A stretch of DNA of 64,000 bases from Phyllobacterium sp. 628 (GTDB taxonomy: Bacteria > Pseudomonadota > Alphaproteobacteria > Rhizobiales > Rhizobiaceae): assembly GCF_014189505.1 (NCBI RefSeq), contig NZ_CP050301.1, positions 2,549,501 to 2,613,500 of the forward strand, given 5' to 3'. Both the position numbers and the translations under genes were made by a program. The notes beneath the pieces are model-generated. The model was given only the letters and a program-made list of their open reading frames with translations. It did not search any database and was not told the DNA's origin. Below, piece after piece: positions 46,243 to 55,245 of the stretch. Each line of letters begins with the position of its first letter. Positions within the stretch are counted from its first letter, which is position 1.

Positions 46243-46422
46243 ATGCGAGCAAGAGTTACTTTTCTGGGATCTCAAAACTACAAAGAGAAAATCATTATTC
46301 AAGCGCAAGAGCAAAGCGATGACGCCCGCTTTCGCTTGTATAATTGTTCTGCAGAAATGCAGGCGGTCATGAGGCGTATTCGCCGAAAGGCGCGAATGAA
46401 ACTCCTCACATCAAACAGATGA
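46243..46422 (+). CDS. Small basic protein, hypothetical
   Basis: 59 residues with a strong GAGGGGAAG ribosome site 7 bases before the ATG. It has several charged residues and a C-terminal cluster of Arg and Lys (MRRIRRKARMK). I do not recognise it. The strong ribosome site supports it as real. Confidence 0.5.
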   Translation: MRARVTFLGSQNYKEKIIIQAQEQSDDARFRLYNCSAEMQAVMRRIRRKARMKLLTSNR

Positions 46423-46716
46423 TCTCTGAGCCTTTACGCTCAACTGTGATTTGACTGTGTTGATGCGAGCCGTCAAGTTGGTCATGCTGTACGACCATAC
46501 AGCGTGAGGTCCGGTTATATGTTAGCGGGAAAGCCAGCAGTACCGGGCCTCATTTCCCCTTTGGACGAGCTTTAAAAACTGGCGGCGTCATCCAGTAAAA
46601 CAAAGAACGTCAGACGACGCCGGGAGTCTTGTCGTTTCAATCCGTCTTCACACCAATTGACATTTAAGTGTCATACGCACCTGCTAGGGCACGGCCTCTA
46701 CCAACCGGGCATTATC

Positions 46717-46836
46717 ATGAGCGACAACCGCGACGACGACGGCTATCTCCACTACAGCACTCCCATGGGCTGGCATTTGCTGTTTTTTATCGGCGCAGTC
46801 TTTGTCGCGATTGCTATCAGCCAGCTCTGCAATTAG
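46717..46836 (+). CDS. Possible small single-pass membrane protein
   Basis: 39 residues: an acidic N-terminal stretch (SDNRDDDGYLHYSTPMG) and one hydrophobic helix (WHLLFFIGAVFVAIAIS). No clear ribosome site. A weak candidate for a small protein. Confidence 0.35.
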   Translation: MSDNRDDDGYLHYSTPMGWHLLFFIGAVFVAIAISQLCN

Positions 46837-46868
46837 GCAAAACAAGCAACAGCAATGATTACTTACAC

Positions 46869-47183
46869 CTAACGACGTACAAGCTCGTGGAACTCGTCGC
46901 GCTGTCCAGGAACATCCTCGCTGACCACCAGCCCAAGCCCTTCCCGCTCGAACACATCAAACCACTCATCCCATTCGACAATCCTTGGACCGCCCAACTG
47001 ATCAGGCCGATCGGCTCCTTCGTGATCGTCGTCTTCATAGGGGTGCTGACCAAATTGAATCATCAGAACCGGATTGTCATCGCCAATCAATTCGGCTGCA
47101 TCCCTGATCACCGGAATGCCGGAACGAGCCCCTGCCCAATCGCGAATTTCATCAGGTTTTGTAAGCAGTCGCGTGTTCGTCAT
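46869..47183 (-). CDS. Small acidic protein, hypothetical
   Basis: 104 residues from the ATG at 47183, with AAGGAGG 9 bases upstream; a longer reading to 47300 has no such site. It is acidic (DDNPVLMIQFGQHPYEDDDHEG). I do not recognise it; similar short proteins seem common in this order, but this is from memory of the type only. Confidence 0.6.
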   Translation of the reverse strand: MTNTRLLTKPDEIRDWAGARSGIPVIRDAAELIGDDNPVLMIQFGQHPYEDDDHEGADRPDQLGGPRIVEWDEWFDVFEREGLGLVVSEDVPGQRDEFHELVRR

Positions 47184-47335
47184 GGATTGTACCTCCTTGA
47201 GGGATGCAACGATTGCAATACGTTCTGGTTCCAGTGTGTCTGCGTAAAATGTATCAGGATTTGGCATCATCGTGACGTACCACCGGCATTTTGAATACAC
47301 ATGAACGGCAGGATATGGGCTAAATATGAAGCGGT

Positions 47336-48055
47336 TTAGCGCGTCCAGAGCGGCAGACCGGTTGCCTTTGCCACCTCTGGGTCGGCGGTGAACAGGGGAA
47401 AACCCCGTTTGTTCAACGTTTGCAGAATGTCTTTGTCCGTCCCGACATGTAAACGCTTCAGATTGGCATCATTGTAGATATGACCGGATGAATCCGGATT
47501 GATACCAGTCAGGATCACGGCTTTCGCACCATTGGTCAGCGCATAGAACACCGCCGTCATTCCATTGGAAAACTTCATATCATCGTCAATCTCGACATTC
47601 AGCCTTCCCATCAAGGCTTCAAACATCGACATTCGCCCAAAACGATTGATGATTTTCAAGTTGTTGTATGAATAATCGAATGCGGCAAGGCCTCGCTTCA
47701 ATCGCGTCATGCTTTTTGGCCAGCGCATCACATAGAGATACCCTGTCGCCTTGCCGTTCAATACTTTTCGTACCGCCTGTGCGTTAACGGTCTGTCCTTC
47801 GACCTGATTGAACTGCATGATCGCTACATCAGGAATGGCGCGTCCCCATGTCTCGCAGACCTGTTGAGAGCCGTTGACGCTGATGACATGGAAACTTGCA
47901 TCAAACCCCGCAGGCATTGTCGAGACCGGCGCTGATCCCACCACGACCACAGGTCCTGTAAACGGCTGCGAATGCGCGGGCGGGCGCGGTTTCATGATGC
48001 GGTAAATCAGCGTCCGCCGGAACCGTGTTATTGTCTCTGATAGACGACCGCCCAT
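47336..48055 (-). CDS. Glycosyltransferase-like / DUF115-like protein
   Basis: 239 residues from the ATG at 48055; a GTG at 48082 is the longest reading. The core VVVVGSAPVSTMPAGFDASF and the later FSNGMTAVFYALTNGAKAVILTGINPD segment recall sialyltransferase-like and MptE/DUF115-like proteins that act in cell-surface sugar pathways. The assignment is tentative. It is one of three sugar-related genes on this strand. Confidence 0.5.
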   Translation of the reverse strand: MGGRLSETITRFRRTLIYRIMKPRPPAHSQPFTGPVVVVGSAPVSTMPAGFDASFHVISVNGSQQVCETWGRAIPDVAIMQFNQVEGQTVNAQAVRKVLNGKATGYLYVMRWPKSMTRLKRGLAAFDYSYNNLKIINRFGRMSMFEALMGRLNVEIDDDMKFSNGMTAVFYALTNGAKAVILTGINPDSSGHIYNDANLKRLHVGTDKDILQTLNKRGFPLFTADPEVAKATGLPLWTR

Positions 48056-48113
48056 TTCCCACCCGATTATCAGTATCGGCACCCGAAGCGCTGCGCGTCT
48101 TGGGGGCCCGTTG

Positions 48114-49184
48114 TTAAAACAGAGACTTGAAAAACCCGAGTTCAGCCATTTGCTTCGAACCTTGATAGGGAACGGAAATATCTGAAACGAGATAATTCAA
48201 TTTACCCTCCTGAATAGCGCCAAGCATACGAATGTAAGATCGTGAGCCCTTGAAATATTGATTGTCGTTGATGGCTTCGACCACCAGATCCTCCGTCTCA
48301 TTGAAGAACTTGAAGTGAAGCAATGAACCGATGATCGGGGAAAAGTTTCGGGTAAATGGCCATGGTTTGTGAATACTGACACTCAATCCGATTTCATAAT
48401 CCACATAGACCAGAGGATATTTCATGAGTTCGTCGTGAACATCAGGGCGGTCCATGATCCGGTCACGCGGCCCGCCGGACATCAGCATTCCCGATGTGGT
48501 CCGAAATAACCGGTAGCCGCTGGCGTCGAACATATTCGCCGTGTGCCAGGGCATATTGCTGCCCGACCCGCCAAAATCTGCCGACTGGATTGTGTTCTCC
48601 GGATAAAAATCGATCATGGGAGCCGGACAATGATAGATGCCCTCGGCTTCCAGTTTCCGGATCAGTTCGGGCAGCTTTCTGGTCTCATATTGGTCGTAGA
48701 CAAAATATTCGTCGCAATCGACGTTCAGATACCACCGCTGCGTGCCAAACATTCTGACCAGCGCCTCGCGCCACAACCCGCCACCTTTGGCTTCGCGATA
48801 ACGGACATCGGACCCAAAAACTTCGACATCATCTTCTTTAAGCAGCCGTTCGCGCGTTCCATCGCTCGACTGATCATCAACGCACAAAAATCGCGTGACA
48901 CCGAGTGCACGATAATGCTCGAGAAATGACGGAATGAACCGCAGGCTGTTGCGGGTCAGGAAAATCAACGGAATATCCAAATCGCCAAGCGGCAGAATAT
49001 CGCGCTCGCGCAGTGAATAGATGCTGATGCGACTAGGTGCACGTCGCACATTCAAAGTACGCCACCGGCTTAGTAGCGGGAGGGTCAAAGACTTCGGAAA
49101 ATGATCGGGTAACTCGATATCGGACGACCGATAGGGAAATGGAATTTCAAGTTTTCCAAACAGCGCAGACTTGTTTTGTCGCAA
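48114..49184 (-). CDS. Family 2-type glycosyltransferase (Glyco_tranf_2_4-like)
   Basis: 356 residues, starting at a TTG (49184) with GGAGGG six bases ahead. The pattern PLIFLTRNSLRFIPSFLEHY, FLCVDDQSSDGT and the metal-site NVDCDEYF (about 190) fits the PF13704 group of GT-A enzymes that includes surface polysaccharide transferases. The sugar and acceptor are unknown. Confidence 0.8.
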   Translation of the reverse strand: MRQNKSALFGKLEIPFPYRSSDIELPDHFPKSLTLPLLSRWRTLNVRRAPSRISIYSLRERDILPLGDLDIPLIFLTRNSLRFIPSFLEHYRALGVTRFLCVDDQSSDGTRERLLKEDDVEVFGSDVRYREAKGGGLWREALVRMFGTQRWYLNVDCDEYFVYDQYETRKLPELIRKLEAEGIYHCPAPMIDFYPENTIQSADFGGSGSNMPWHTANMFDASGYRLFRTTSGMLMSGGPRDRIMDRPDVHDELMKYPLVYVDYEIGLSVSIHKPWPFTRNFSPIIGSLLHFKFFNETEDLVVEAINDNQYFKGSRSYIRMLGAIQEGKLNYLVSDISVPYQGSKQMAELGFFKSLF

Positions 49185-49378
49185 TAGAATCCCTCCACCC
49201 GGACTCCGCTAGTTTGAGGAGCCGTGTTGTCCGAAATTTCAACGGGAAAGAATTTGCAGTTGTTTCTCCATCACAAGAAACAACCTAAAACACCCCACAG
49301 TTGTGGATATAGGTATCCCAAGGCCCCGGTTCAACCAGGGCTAGGGTTATTGGATGATCTATTTCAGTCTACTTGCCG

Positions 49379-50080
49379 TCATATCGGTTTGAATTCCGGG
49401 TCGATCTGCAATGCTTGCGAACGCCACTCGTCGCCATAATCCACATTCTGCCAATCCTTGAACCAAGGACCGCCATTGGTAAAATGCACCGCATGCGGTG
49501 TTCCTGCAGCGGGCTTTTCATTCCAGCCTTCCAGCCAATTCCATTCTGTTGGGATTTCACCGATTTCATCATCTGCAGCCCACTGCATCCGATGGAGATA
49601 GGCGCCACTCTCACGATTGATGAGTTCGGGCGTCAACTTGCGCGTGGACGGATGCGCACAATTGAACATCATGAACGACGACCAGTTCTTGCGTGGATAG
49701 GAAGTCTGGACCTTGCCATCCATTTTGAAACCCTCTTTCGGCGTATAGTCATGCTTTACGCAGCAGACGGCCTTATTCGGGTCTTGATATTGCAGGAGTT
49801 CGGCAACATCGGAAAAGAACAGGAAATCGCAATCGCAAAAAAGCGCCCAGCCCTCACAGCCTGCTAGCCATGGGGTAAAGAAGCGCGAATAGGTGAATTC
49901 AGTCGAGGCTAGAGGATCAACCTCACGGGTGTATGCGCCCTTTTCTACAAGCTCACTCAGTACAATCGGCTTGACCTGCACAGGGATGGAGGCGTTGTCC
50001 AAAATCGTGCGTTTAGCCACTTCGTAAGCGATCGGCTCACGGGAATCCCAGCCTATGTAAATATCGAGTGATTTGGCCAT
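49379..50080 (-). CDS. GT8-like glycosyltransferase
   Basis: 233 residues from the ATG at 50080 (GGAGA eight bases ahead). The start SLDIYIGWDSREPIAYEVAK, the acid cluster FCDCDFLFFSD (about 88-98) and HFTNGGPWFKDW near the end fit GT8-type retaining transferases, often for LPS or capsule. It stands with the other two sugar genes, separated from the GT2 gene by about 190 bases. Confidence 0.75.
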   Translation of the reverse strand: MAKSLDIYIGWDSREPIAYEVAKRTILDNASIPVQVKPIVLSELVEKGAYTREVDPLASTEFTYSRFFTPWLAGCEGWALFCDCDFLFFSDVAELLQYQDPNKAVCCVKHDYTPKEGFKMDGKVQTSYPRKNWSSFMMFNCAHPSTRKLTPELINRESGAYLHRMQWAADDEIGEIPTEWNWLEGWNEKPAAGTPHAVHFTNGGPWFKDWQNVDYGDEWRSQALQIDPEFKPI

Positions 50081-50361
50081 GTATAAAGTCTCCGGCATAT
50101 GATCAACATTCAATCGAAGCGCGAGATTTCTATCTGCTGTACGCCCTCGCGTGTATCCCCTACCTAGACACGATTGGAGCAAATAATGCAATCCAACGTT
50201 GAATTAAGTAGAAATCGCAACCAGTTAACCCATGAATTTAACATTACTGACGAACGCCAGAATCATGTCTCTGATACAAGTTTGCGAATTGCAGCAGGCA
50301 GCGGTGAATGCTCTATTTTCAAACGAAACGACCACCGCGCGTTCACTTAACGAGAGATAAA

Positions 50362-50823
50362 ATGACGATTGATCTATCTATCCGCTCCATTACCCGCGAG
50401 GATTATGAGCAATGGCTGCCGTTATGGGATGGATACAATGCATTCTACGGCCGCTCCGGACCGACTGCTCTTGCGCCCGAAATTACGCGCATGACCTGGG
50501 AGCGTTTCTTTGATGCCTATGAGCCGGTCAATGCGCTTGTGGCCGAAAGTGGCGGAAAGCTCCTGGGACTTACCCATTACATCTTTCACCGGAGCACCAC
50601 GTCGATTGCGCCAAACTGTTATCTTCAGGACCTGTTCACCAGCGAGGCAGCGCGCGGAAAAGGCGTTGGACGGGCGTTGATCAATGGCGTGTATGAACGA
50701 GCACAAAATGCCGGGTCACCGCGCGTATACTGGCTAACCCACGAAACCAACCACACGGCCAAGGAACTCTACAATAAGGTAGCGGAAGACTCAGGTTTCG
50801 TTGTTTACCGCAAACTGTTTTAG
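50362..50823 (+). CDS. GNAT-family N-acetyltransferase
   Basis: 153 residues from the ATG at 50362. It has the acetyl-CoA motif of the family (LQDLFTSEAARGKGVGRALINGVYERA) and the C-terminal YNKVAEDSGFVVYRK strand. The substrate is unknown; such enzymes act on small amines, antibiotics or proteins. Confidence 0.85.
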   Translation: MTIDLSIRSITREDYEQWLPLWDGYNAFYGRSGPTALAPEITRMTWERFFDAYEPVNALVAESGGKLLGLTHYIFHRSTTSIAPNCYLQDLFTSEAARGKGVGRALINGVYERAQNAGSPRVYWLTHETNHTAKELYNKVAEDSGFVVYRKLF

Positions 50824-50897
50824 TTTTCCGGCTAACATCACGACCGGTTCGCTTCATTTCGTGGGAAGGACATGCTCCCGGGCAAATCCACCGGCAG

Positions 50898-51749
50898 TCA
50901 GCGAACCAACTTTTCACGCAGGTAAAATCCGAGTTCCTTGACGATTTTCGACGACTCCCTGGTCAGAAAAAGGCCAAAATCCGCGCTGGGTGCCGCCGGT
51001 AAACGCTGGTCTGCGTCGATTGTCTCACAATCGCTCGGTACGCTTTCCGGTAGCATGAGGCTGTAACCAAGCCCGGCGCGCAAAGCCCCGATGAGTGCCC
51101 CATAACTGGAAACGCGGCATGCTACGGACCAGGCGACGCCAGCTGCGGCGAAGGCAACGGTTGTCTTGTCCTGCCACGTACACGAACCCTCAAACACAAT
51201 GAGCGGTATGGCATCGCCCTCACCCACGTCGATCATCCGGCTGCCGCTCCACACCAATTGCCGCGACCAATGGAAGAATGGCACGGACGCAAATCGCGAC
51301 GGATCGGCTATGACCATATCGAGCTTTTCCGTTTGCAAGCTTTGGCTGAGCTCCCCGCTATGCGCCGTGATTAAATCAAGCTCGACCTGCGGAAACCGCT
51401 TGCGAAATTCTGCCAGCAGGATCGGCAGGCGGGTCGCAACCAGATCCTCGATCAACCCGAGGCGTACCCGGCCCACAAGCTGCCGTCCTTCAATCTGCTG
51501 GCGTGCATCATCGCCAAGTGCGATGAGTTTACGCGCATAAGCCACGAGAATCTGCCCCGAATCCGTCAGCGTGACGCCGCGTGATGTGCGGGTCAAAAGC
51601 TGCGTGCCGAGATCGACCTCGAGCCGTTTGAGCTGCATGCTTATCGCCGCTTGCGTGCGCGACAAGCGTTCAGCTGCACCGCTGACAGTGCCGGTTTCTG
51701 CCACGACAACCAACGCGCGCAGCAAATGCGGATCAAGATTCAGCTCCAT
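50898..51749 (-). CDS. LysR-family transcriptional regulator
   Basis: 283 residues from the ATG at 51749. The winged helix (ALVVVAETGTVSGAAERLSRTQAAISMQLKRLE, about 13-45) is followed by a LysR substrate domain. It diverges from the RidA-SDR-SnoaL genes and is likely their regulator; a short inverted repeat lies between them. Confidence 0.88.
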   Translation of the reverse strand: MELNLDPHLLRALVVVAETGTVSGAAERLSRTQAAISMQLKRLEVDLGTQLLTRTSRGVTLTDSGQILVAYARKLIALGDDARQQIEGRQLVGRVRLGLIEDLVATRLPILLAEFRKRFPQVELDLITAHSGELSQSLQTEKLDMVIADPSRFASVPFFHWSRQLVWSGSRMIDVGEGDAIPLIVFEGSCTWQDKTTVAFAAAGVAWSVACRVSSYGALIGALRAGLGYSLMLPESVPSDCETIDADQRLPAAPSADFGLFLTRESSKIVKELGFYLREKLVR

Positions 51750-51757
51750 AAACAAAC

Positions 51758-51773
51758 CTTATATCGACATAAG
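51758..51773. promoter_or_regulatory. Candidate LysR operator
   Basis: CTTAT-N6-ATAAG with a T-N11-A core lies in the gap between the divergent lysR gene and the RidA-family gene, close to the lysR start. Pattern only. Confidence 0.4.
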
Positions 51774-51840
51774 AATTATCAGGATACTTTATCGAACGAT
51801 GCCATGGCAAGTAGCACCTTCACGCTGAAGGAGAACGAGC

Positions 51841-52305
51841 TTGACCACATTTCGCGACCGTTTTGACGAACTTGGCCTCATCTGGCCTGATATCGCCCCT
51901 GCTGATTTTCCTTTTGCGCCAGCCACGCGCATCGACAACATCGTCTATATCTCCGGACAAATCCCTGAAACCCGCGATGACATTGCATATACGGGCAAGG
52001 TTGGCGAAACAGTCAGTCCCCAAGATGCCAAGAAGGCTGCTGCACTTTGCGCCGCCAACATCCTGTTCTGGCTCAGCAAGGAACTGGATGGAGATTTAAG
52101 CCGCGTTGTTCAAGTTGCAAAAATCAACGTCTACATCAACGCGGTCATCGGCTTCAGCGACTTTTCCATAGTGGGCAATGGCGCTTCGGAATTGTTGCTG
52201 AACGTTCTGGGCGACAAGGGCAAGCATGCGCGCGCGGCGCTGGGCATGGCAGGCCTGCCTGTCAATGTCCCCGTTGAAGTCGATGCAATCGTCCATGTCG
52301 GCTGA
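51841..52305 (+). CDS. RidA-family (YjgF) protein
   Basis: 154 residues, starting at a TTG (51841) with GAAGGAG ahead. The RidA fold is shown by TRIDNIVYISGQIPETRDDIAYTGKVG and the C-terminal HARAALGMAGLPVNVPVEVDAIVHVG. RidA hydrolyses reactive enamines or imines made by PLP enzymes. It begins a small operon with the SDR and SnoaL-like genes. Confidence 0.88.
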   Translation: MTTFRDRFDELGLIWPDIAPADFPFAPATRIDNIVYISGQIPETRDDIAYTGKVGETVSPQDAKKAAALCAANILFWLSKELDGDLSRVVQVAKINVYINAVIGFSDFSIVGNGASELLLNVLGDKGKHARAALGMAGLPVNVPVEVDAIVHVG

Positions 52306-52332
52306 TCCTTGCGCTATAAAGGGAATATTATC

Positions 52333-53121
52333 ATGAACTTTGGACTGGATGGAAAACGCGCACTTGTGCTGGGCGGTAACAAGGGGCTCGGCCGCGGCGT
52401 TGCCAAAGCTCTCGCGGAAAACGGCGTGACAGTCGCGATTGCCGGCCGCGACCAGACGGCGCTGGACGCAACAACCGCAGAATTGCGTGCCCACACGCCG
52501 AATTCCTTCGGTATCAACGCCGATCTGGAAGACACCATTGCCCTGGCAGCCATGCTGGATCAGGTTGATCGTGCATTGGGCGGCATCGATATCCTGCTTC
52601 TCAATGGCGGTGGACCCCCGCCTTTCGCCGCGTCCACCCCCAACATCGTGCAATGGCGAACCCAGTTCGAAGCGATGTTCCTGTCAGGCGTGCGTATCGC
52701 ATCGCACTTTGTGCCAAGAATGCGCGAAAAGCGCTGGGGCCGCATTCTGGTGGTTTCATCAACCAGTGTGCGGGAGCCCATTGCTGGGCTGACTGCCTCG
52801 AATGCTCTGCGCGCTGCCGTTGCGGGATGGGCGAAAAGCCTTGCGGGAGAAGTCGCTGCGGATGGGGTAACTGTCAATCTTCTGCTCGCCGGGCGTCTGG
52901 CGACAGATCGGACTGACAAACTGGATCGTATGGATGCCGAGGCTCTGGGTATCGATGTGTCGGTGGTCTCAGCGCAAAGTCAGGCGGAAGTGCCGGTTGG
53001 ACGCTACGGAACAGCGGAGGAGTTCGGTGCAGTTGCCGCGTTCCTTGCCAGCCAACAGGCATCCTATGTGACCGGTGCGGCTATCCCGATTGACGGGGGC
53101 TTGTCGCACGCCATTATCTAG
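52333..53121 (+). CDS. Short-chain dehydrogenase/reductase (SDR), atypical active site
   Basis: 262 residues from the ATG at 52333 (AAAGGGA ahead). The NAD(P) site GGNKGLGRG (14-22) is present. The catalytic Tyr and Lys of the classic SDR YxxxK are replaced: S156-N-A-L-R160 appears in their place, 13 residues after S143. This variant is known in a subset of SDRs whose chemistry is not established. It follows the RidA gene. Confidence 0.82.
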   Translation: MNFGLDGKRALVLGGNKGLGRGVAKALAENGVTVAIAGRDQTALDATTAELRAHTPNSFGINADLEDTIALAAMLDQVDRALGGIDILLLNGGGPPPFAASTPNIVQWRTQFEAMFLSGVRIASHFVPRMREKRWGRILVVSSTSVREPIAGLTASNALRAAVAGWAKSLAGEVAADGVTVNLLLAGRLATDRTDKLDRMDAEALGIDVSVVSAQSQAEVPVGRYGTAEEFGAVAAFLASQQASYVTGAAIPIDGGLSHAII

Positions 53122-53217
53122 TGATGATCGGCGGATAAGATGATTCTTATCCGCATACCGACTGCTGGTGCGGGATACTCCAAAGCTCAAAACCCATTCA
53201 ATCGAAGGAATAATCCG

Positions 53218-53595
53218 ATGCCGGATCGAAGCCGTGTTGATGCTTTTGTTGCAACAGTCGTCAGTGGTGATCACGTCAAGGCTATCACCGATTTCTACCA
53301 TGAGAATGCATCGATGCAGGAACCCGGCAAGGAACCGCGCCGTGGCCGGGAACTGCTGGAAAAGCATGAGCAGGCCGCACTAAACCGGCTGGAGCGGATG
53401 TATACCCACCCTGCCAGCGCCGTTCTAATCGACGGCGACAATGTTGTGATCAACGGGATATTTGACGCGACAACCAAGGATGGAGTGACCCGGTGTCTGG
53501 AAGAACTTGCGATACAGCGCTGGCAAGGCGACCGCATTATTGAAGAGCGGTTCTTCTATGATACGGCATCAGCCTGGACCATCGTTGAAGCATAG
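53218..53595 (+). CDS. SnoaL-like (NTF2-fold) protein
   Basis: 125 residues from the ATG at 53218 (AAGGA ahead). The AFVATVVSGDHVKAITDFYHENASMQEP start and DGDNVVINGIFDAT strand fit the NTF2/SnoaL fold that forms small cyclases, isomerases or binding proteins. It is probably the last gene of the RidA-SDR group. A strong hairpin follows. Confidence 0.78.
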   Translation: MPDRSRVDAFVATVVSGDHVKAITDFYHENASMQEPGKEPRRGRELLEKHEQAALNRLERMYTHPASAVLIDGDNVVINGIFDATTKDGVTRCLEELAIQRWQGDRIIEERFFYDTASAWTIVEA

Positions 53596-53604
53596 AGATA
53601 AAGA

Positions 53605-53630
53605 CAATCCGGCCCGCGAGGGCCGGATTG
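53605..53630. terminator. Bidirectional hairpin terminator
   Basis: CAATCCGGCCC pairs perfectly with GGGCCGGATTG (loop GCGA). It lies between the SnoaL-like gene and the convergent MFS gene. The T-run is poor. Confidence 0.7.
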
Positions 53631-53642
53631 ATTGCTAGGCGC

Positions 53643-55136
53643 TTATGCCCTGCCCGCACGCGTTGCAAGCTTGATCGCACCCGAGGTGACGATCAGCAGA
53701 GCAGAAGCCACGATGATGACCACTGTAAACGCGTTCTCGAATGCCGCTTTGGCAAGAGAGATCAAGTTCATTGCAGCATCGGGTGCAAGATTCTGAGCCA
53801 GAATAAGCGCTTCATCCAGACTGTCATAGACCATCGCCGAGACATTCATGCTGTCTGGTACAGTCAGACTGATCGTATAAATGGTCGACATAAGACTGCC
53901 GAGCAGCGCGACGCCCATGGCGCCGCCAAGTTCATACGAAACTTCCTCAATCGAAGCGACGGTACCGGCACTCTTCTCCGGCGTGTTCAGCATGACGGCA
54001 CTTGAAGCCGCCGTCATGGCAGCACCAAACCCAAAACCCAGCACGACGAGGCTCGAGATCTGTACAATTGGTGATGCCTCATACGCATAGAGAAGGCTGG
54101 CAATGCCCAGACCCGCGACAAGCAAGCTGATCCACAAGATACGTTCAGACCCGAGACGCGGCAAAGCAAGTCCGGCAACCGGCCCTGCAACAAAGGCTGC
54201 CAACGGCACCGGCAGGATCAACAGTCCGGCTTCCAGTGGCGACAGCCCCATAACCAGCTGAAAACGCTGACTGAGCACGAGTTCCATACCAACAAGCGTC
54301 AGCGATGCAATAAAGGCCGCAGCCACACCGGACGAGAACCGCCTGTTCCGAAACAAGGAAAAATCGATCATCGGCTGTTTGGCAAGCAATTGCCTACGGA
54401 CGAACAGCGTCAGGAAGACCGCGCCGACGATGACAGCAACAAGTGCGGCCTCATAAAGCGGCTTCTGTTTGGCAAATTCCTTGATGGCGTAGGTCACACC
54501 CACGAGACCGATCATAATCAACACCGATCCAATCAGATCCCATGGGCGCGTTTTATCGCCCGCACGGTTCGGAATGATCCAGAGCGTGAGCGCAAACGCG
54601 GCAATAACAATGGGCACATTGATCAGGAAGACGGAGCCCCACCAGAAATATTCAAGCAAAACGCCGCCGAGAACCGGGCCAATCGCGGCACCACCCGAGG
54701 CGATTGACGCCCAGATGCCTATGGCAAAAGCACGTTCGCGTTCATTGGCAAATGTCTGGCGAACTATGGAAAGCGTAGCGGGCATCATCATCGCAGCACC
54801 CACAGCCAACAGGGCACGTGAGGCAATGAGGATGGCACTTGTCGGCGAAAAGGCGGCAGCAAGTGAAGCAATACCGAAGACCAGAAGACCTGCAGCAAAA
54901 AGCTTTTTGTGGCCAATGCGGTCACCCAGTGCACCGGCACCGGGCAGCAGACCTGCAACAACCAGGGGATAGGCATTGACGATCCACAGTTTGGCGGATG
55001 CAGACGCATGAAGATCATGGGTCAATCTCGGCAAAGCGGTGTAAAGAACAGTCATGTCAATGACGACGAGCAGAAGAGCGCTGGATACGATCGCGAGGAC
55101 CAGCCAGCGGTTTTGGGGTAGCATTTTTCTCACCAT
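53643..55136 (-). CDS. MFS drug efflux transporter, DHA2 (14-helix) type
   Basis: 497 residues with about 14 predicted helices. The motif GALGDRIGHKKLF and the YPLVVAGLLPGAGALGD start of helix 2 fit the QacA/SmvA-like family of multidrug antiporters. The ATG at 55136 has no strong ribosome site; one at 55124 is an alternative. It is divergent from the TetR gene, an arrangement typical of a drug-induced pump. Confidence 0.88.
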   Translation of the reverse strand: MVRKMLPQNRWLVLAIVSSALLLVVIDMTVLYTALPRLTHDLHASASAKLWIVNAYPLVVAGLLPGAGALGDRIGHKKLFAAGLLVFGIASLAAAFSPTSAILIASRALLAVGAAMMMPATLSIVRQTFANERERAFAIGIWASIASGGAAIGPVLGGVLLEYFWWGSVFLINVPIVIAAFALTLWIIPNRAGDKTRPWDLIGSVLIMIGLVGVTYAIKEFAKQKPLYEAALVAVIVGAVFLTLFVRRQLLAKQPMIDFSLFRNRRFSSGVAAAFIASLTLVGMELVLSQRFQLVMGLSPLEAGLLILPVPLAAFVAGPVAGLALPRLGSERILWISLLVAGLGIASLLYAYEASPIVQISSLVVLGFGFGAAMTAASSAVMLNTPEKSAGTVASIEEVSYELGGAMGVALLGSLMSTIYTISLTVPDSMNVSAMVYDSLDEALILAQNLAPDAAMNLISLAKAAFENAFTVVIIVASALLIVTSGAIKLATRAGRA

Positions 55137-55208
55137 TTGGAGCGTTCTTCGCTCCTGTTACAATTACGGACGTGAGCAGATTGTGTCTCTGTTCACAGCC
55201 ACTATATA

Positions 55209-55222
55209 AATACGTTCGTATT
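55209..55222. promoter_or_regulatory. Candidate TetR operator
   Basis: AATACG-TT-CGTATT is a perfect inverted repeat in the divergent promoter, 24 bases from the TetR start. A further hairpin (GGAGCG-N5-CGCTCC, 55139-55155) lies next to the MFS start. Confidence 0.5.
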
Positions 55223-55245
55223 GAAATAAAAGAGGAGACCTGATT

